A stretch of 6,496 nucleotides of DNA. Origin: Paracoccaceae bacterium (lineage in GTDB: Bacteria; Pseudomonadota; Alphaproteobacteria; Rhodobacterales; Rhodobacteraceae). Shown here piece by piece: positions 4,436-6,496 of this stretch (positions are counted from its first letter, which is position 1; each line of letters begins with the position of its first letter). Made by a program: the position numbers and the translations under genes. The notes under the pieces were generated by a model. That model saw only the letters and a program-made list of their open reading frames with translations. It ran no database searches and was not told the DNA's origin. The stretch covers positions 1-6,496 of the forward strand of contig JAAEZW010000111.1 in NCBI GenBank assembly GCA_018222665.1, written 5' to 3'.

Positions 4436-6493
4436 ATGTTCTGGTCAATGCGTACATCAAATGCACAAAGCCCAAGATTTGCTTTGTCGCTGTCCTTTGA
4501 GGGCGTCGGCCTAGAAGAATATTCCAAAGGCGCATCTTCAAAAATTGCAGAGGCGATATGGGATAAGGGTGATTTTGATCAACGCATGTCCGAACTCTCG
4601 CGCAAGGCCGAGGCCATGTCAGGCGATGGTCTGCGTGTCGCCCTGATCCTGCCAAATGAACAGATCAAGCTTGTTTCGGTTGCCTGTCCAGATGATGCCG
4701 ATTCAATTACGATCAATGAACATATCCTACGCACGATGGATGGGGCGACCCCCTATTCCATGGATGAATTACGATTTGATCACCACTTGGCGAATGGCAC
4801 ACTCTATGTGGCTGCGGTCGCGCTGGAAACCCTGAACGAAGCTGAGGATTTAGCCAAGAATTATGGGTTTTCACCGCTCTCCTGCATTGCGCGCACGGAT
4901 GCAAATACCTTTCCAACCGAGGTGTTTTTTGGGTTAAGCGATGCGCCGTTGGGATTAATGCCACGCCTGTCCACAGAAGAGCCAGAAGACGTTGAGGACA
5001 GCGCGCCCCCTGTCATCGCACTTGCGCGACTTGACACGGCAGAGGATACGACAATCATCGCCTCAACCGCGCCCCTTTCTGTTGAGGCGCATTTCAGCCT
5101 TACCCCCGAGCCTGCCTCACCAACGGCAAAGCCGATCGCAGCAACCAATGACGCGATCATCGCAAAACAAAGCGAGCTGGGCGCAAAAATTGCGGCGCGA
5201 ATTGCCGAAAACAATGCGGGGCAGTCCTGGCGCGCACCTGCGCTTTTGCTATTGTTGATCGCTCTGATTGGAGGGGCCACTTGGGCCTATTTGCGCCAAG
5301 AGCCCGAAATCGCCCAACCCGAGATTGAACTATTGGCGCCAGAGGTTCAACAAACAGCAGGGACACCTGATCCGACGCCCGCGGCACCCACACCAGCACC
5401 TGAAACACAAGACGTCCCGCGCGCGCGCCTAACCGCGATGGCGCCACCCAGTCCCGATGTCATTTCTCCCGTCGAAACAGAAAGCGCCGTTTTGGACCCC
5501 GAGGGCGAAGCAGAACTGGAATTTGCAGACCAAGGTCCAGCGGCCTCGTCAAACTATGCTGATTTGGTGCTGCCCTTCCTAACTGACCCTGAGGTGATCC
5601 CAAGGGATGCGCTTGAACGCATTTATATTGCATCGGGCGTTTGGGCAATGGAACCAATCCCCCCAACGATGCCGGATCAAGTGACGCTGGGCGACCTTTA
5701 TGTCGCCTCGATTGATCCAAGCGTTGCACAACAGGATGCGATTGCCTTAGGCTCCATTCAAAATCCTTCTGCAGATCAAATCTTTCTTTCACCGCCCTCG
5801 CCCGCGCCAGAGGGAACCGTGTTTGTTTTGGATGAGCGTGGGTTGGTGACCCCGTCATCAGAGGGCACCTTGTCCCCTGACGGGCATCGCGTCTTTGCAG
5901 GCCTGCCAAATTTCCGTCCGCCAGAGCGGCCAAATCTGATCGAGGAGCCCGCACCCGTTGCGATCCGTTTGACGAACACAGGTTTGCCCATCAATGAATT
6001 AAAACCTCGCCTGCCCCCTACGGCAGACGAAGAACCTGTCATAATTTCGGCCGCGGCAGGGATTCGCCCGCGCCTGCGTCCAGATGATCTGGCCACACCT
6101 GCGGCAATCGCAGAAGCAATTGCAAGCGCACGTACGTCGTCGGTCATGCCGCGACTGCGTCCCAAAGATTTGAAAATTCCTGTTCAGACCGTGTCAACAC
6201 CGACAACCCGCAACCGTCCATCGGATGAAACGGTGACACGCCAAAATTCATCAAGCTTTGTTGCCGCCGAAGCCACCCTAAAAGACGCCATAAACTTGCG
6301 GAAAATCAACGTGATCGGGATTTATGGCAGCGGTTCCAACCGCCGCGCATTGGTGCGCATGACAACAGGACGGCGCGTTATGGTCGAGGTCGGCGATCGC
6401 CTTGATGGCGGACGCGTGGCCGCCATCAGCGATAGTGAGTTACGCTATGTCAAAGGTGGGCGCAACGTGGTTTTGAAAATCCCCAAAGGCTAG
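4436..6493 (+). CDS. Single-pass membrane protein with PilM/GspL-like N-terminus and PilP/GspC-like C-terminus
   Basis: Unnamed 685-residue envelope protein. Residues 15-168 resemble the cytoplasmic actin-like fold of PilM/GspL: FALSLSFEGVGL (15-26), RVALILPNEQIKL (67-79), ATPYSMDELRFDH (104-116), LYVAAVALETLNEAEDLAKNYGF (123-145). Residues 169-265 are low-complexity. One transmembrane helix covers about 267-286 and is followed by acidic and Pro-rich sequence (290-345). Residues 373-510 look ordered and contain GTLSPDGHRVFAGLP (477-491). P-x-x-R-P motifs recur at 495-499, 545-549 and 572-576. Residues 617-683 (INVIGIYGSGSNRRALVR..., then VGDRLDGGRVAAI) resemble the PilP or GspC HR domain, normally periplasmic. 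The likely topology is N-in, C-out. From memory, similar long proteins are conserved and unnamed in Rhodobacteraceae. The start has GGGA six bases upstream; an ATG at 4448 is a weaker alternative. A scaffold role in a pilus or secretion-like machine is inference from these resemblances. Confidence 0.85.
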   Translation: MFWSMRTSNAQSPRFALSLSFEGVGLEEYSKGASSKIAEAIWDKGDFDQRMSELSRKAEAMSGDGLRVALILPNEQIKLVSVACPDDADSITINEHILRTMDGATPYSMDELRFDHHLANGTLYVAAVALETLNEAEDLAKNYGFSPLSCIARTDANTFPTEVFFGLSDAPLGLMPRLSTEEPEDVEDSAPPVIALARLDTAEDTTIIASTAPLSVEAHFSLTPEPASPTAKPIAATNDAIIAKQSELGAKIAARIAENNAGQSWRAPALLLLLIALIGGATWAYLRQEPEIAQPEIELLAPEVQQTAGTPDPTPAAPTPAPETQDVPRARLTAMAPPSPDVISPVETESAVLDPEGEAELEFADQGPAASSNYADLVLPFLTDPEVIPRDALERIYIASGVWAMEPIPPTMPDQVTLGDLYVASIDPSVAQQDAIALGSIQNPSADQIFLSPPSPAPEGTVFVLDERGLVTPSSEGTLSPDGHRVFAGLPNFRPPERPNLIEEPAPVAIRLTNTGLPINELKPRLPPTADEEPVIISAAAGIRPRLRPDDLATPAAIAEAIASARTSSVMPRLRPKDLKIPVQTVSTPTTRNRPSDETVTRQNSSSFVAAEATLKDAINLRKINVIGIYGSGSNRRALVRMTTGRRVMVEVGDRLDGGRVAAISDSELRYVKGGRNVVLKIPKG

Positions 6494-6496
6494 GGA

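Noticed and set aside
5460..5954. 164-residue open frame antisense to the large membrane protein gene (and similar ones at 4861-5280 and 5776-6165)
   Set aside because: Arg/Pro/Gly/Ser-rich translations typical of the antisense of a moderately GC-rich coding region. The plus-strand frame has clear domain logic and runs through without a break.

Overview
The window looks like a chromosomal piece of an alphaproteobacterium, most likely a Rhodobacteraceae (Roseobacter-group) member of moderate GC content. The main reason is the large gene at the right end: its recurring phrases (an N-terminal ALSLSF segment, a TLSPDG...VFAGLP segment, and a C-terminal VGDRLDGGRVAAI segment) match, from memory, a conserved unnamed protein family of that lineage. 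The AzlCD, HpcH/HpaI aldolase, MetY and SIMPL genes fit this but do not prove it. No mobile element, CRISPR array, rRNA or tRNA was seen.

Layout, left to right. Bases 1-69 may hold the last 22 codons of a plus-strand gene that converges on azlD. Bases 66-1057 (minus) carry azlC-azlD, a branched-chain amino acid exporter pair with a 4-base ATGA overlap. Bases 1058-1227 are a divergent control region with several inverted repeats and a TTGACA box. Bases 1228-1995 (plus) encode an HpcH/HpaI-family class II aldolase. Bases 1996-2310 are a gene-free AT-rich stretch ahead of metY, with a split direct repeat and small hairpins. Bases 2311-3606 (plus) encode MetY, O-acetylhomoserine sulfhydrylase. 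A GC-rich hairpin at 3614-3635 separates it from a convergent SIMPL-domain (YggE-like) secreted protein at 3621-4304 (minus). A 131-base divergent spacer then leads to a 685-residue membrane protein (4436-6493, plus).

How the genes relate: azlCD, the aldolase and metY are metabolic genes (amino acid export, 2-oxo acid aldol chemistry, homocysteine synthesis), but nothing shows that they form one pathway. The SIMPL gene and the 685-residue gene are divergent and both encode envelope proteins, so they could share regulation. The most unusual item is the 685-residue protein. It appears to join a PilM/GspL-like cytoplasmic region, one transmembrane helix, a long proline-rich periplasmic part with repeated P-x-x-R-P motifs, and a PilP/GspC-like C-terminal domain. 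These are parts that pilus and type II secretion machines normally keep on separate proteins.
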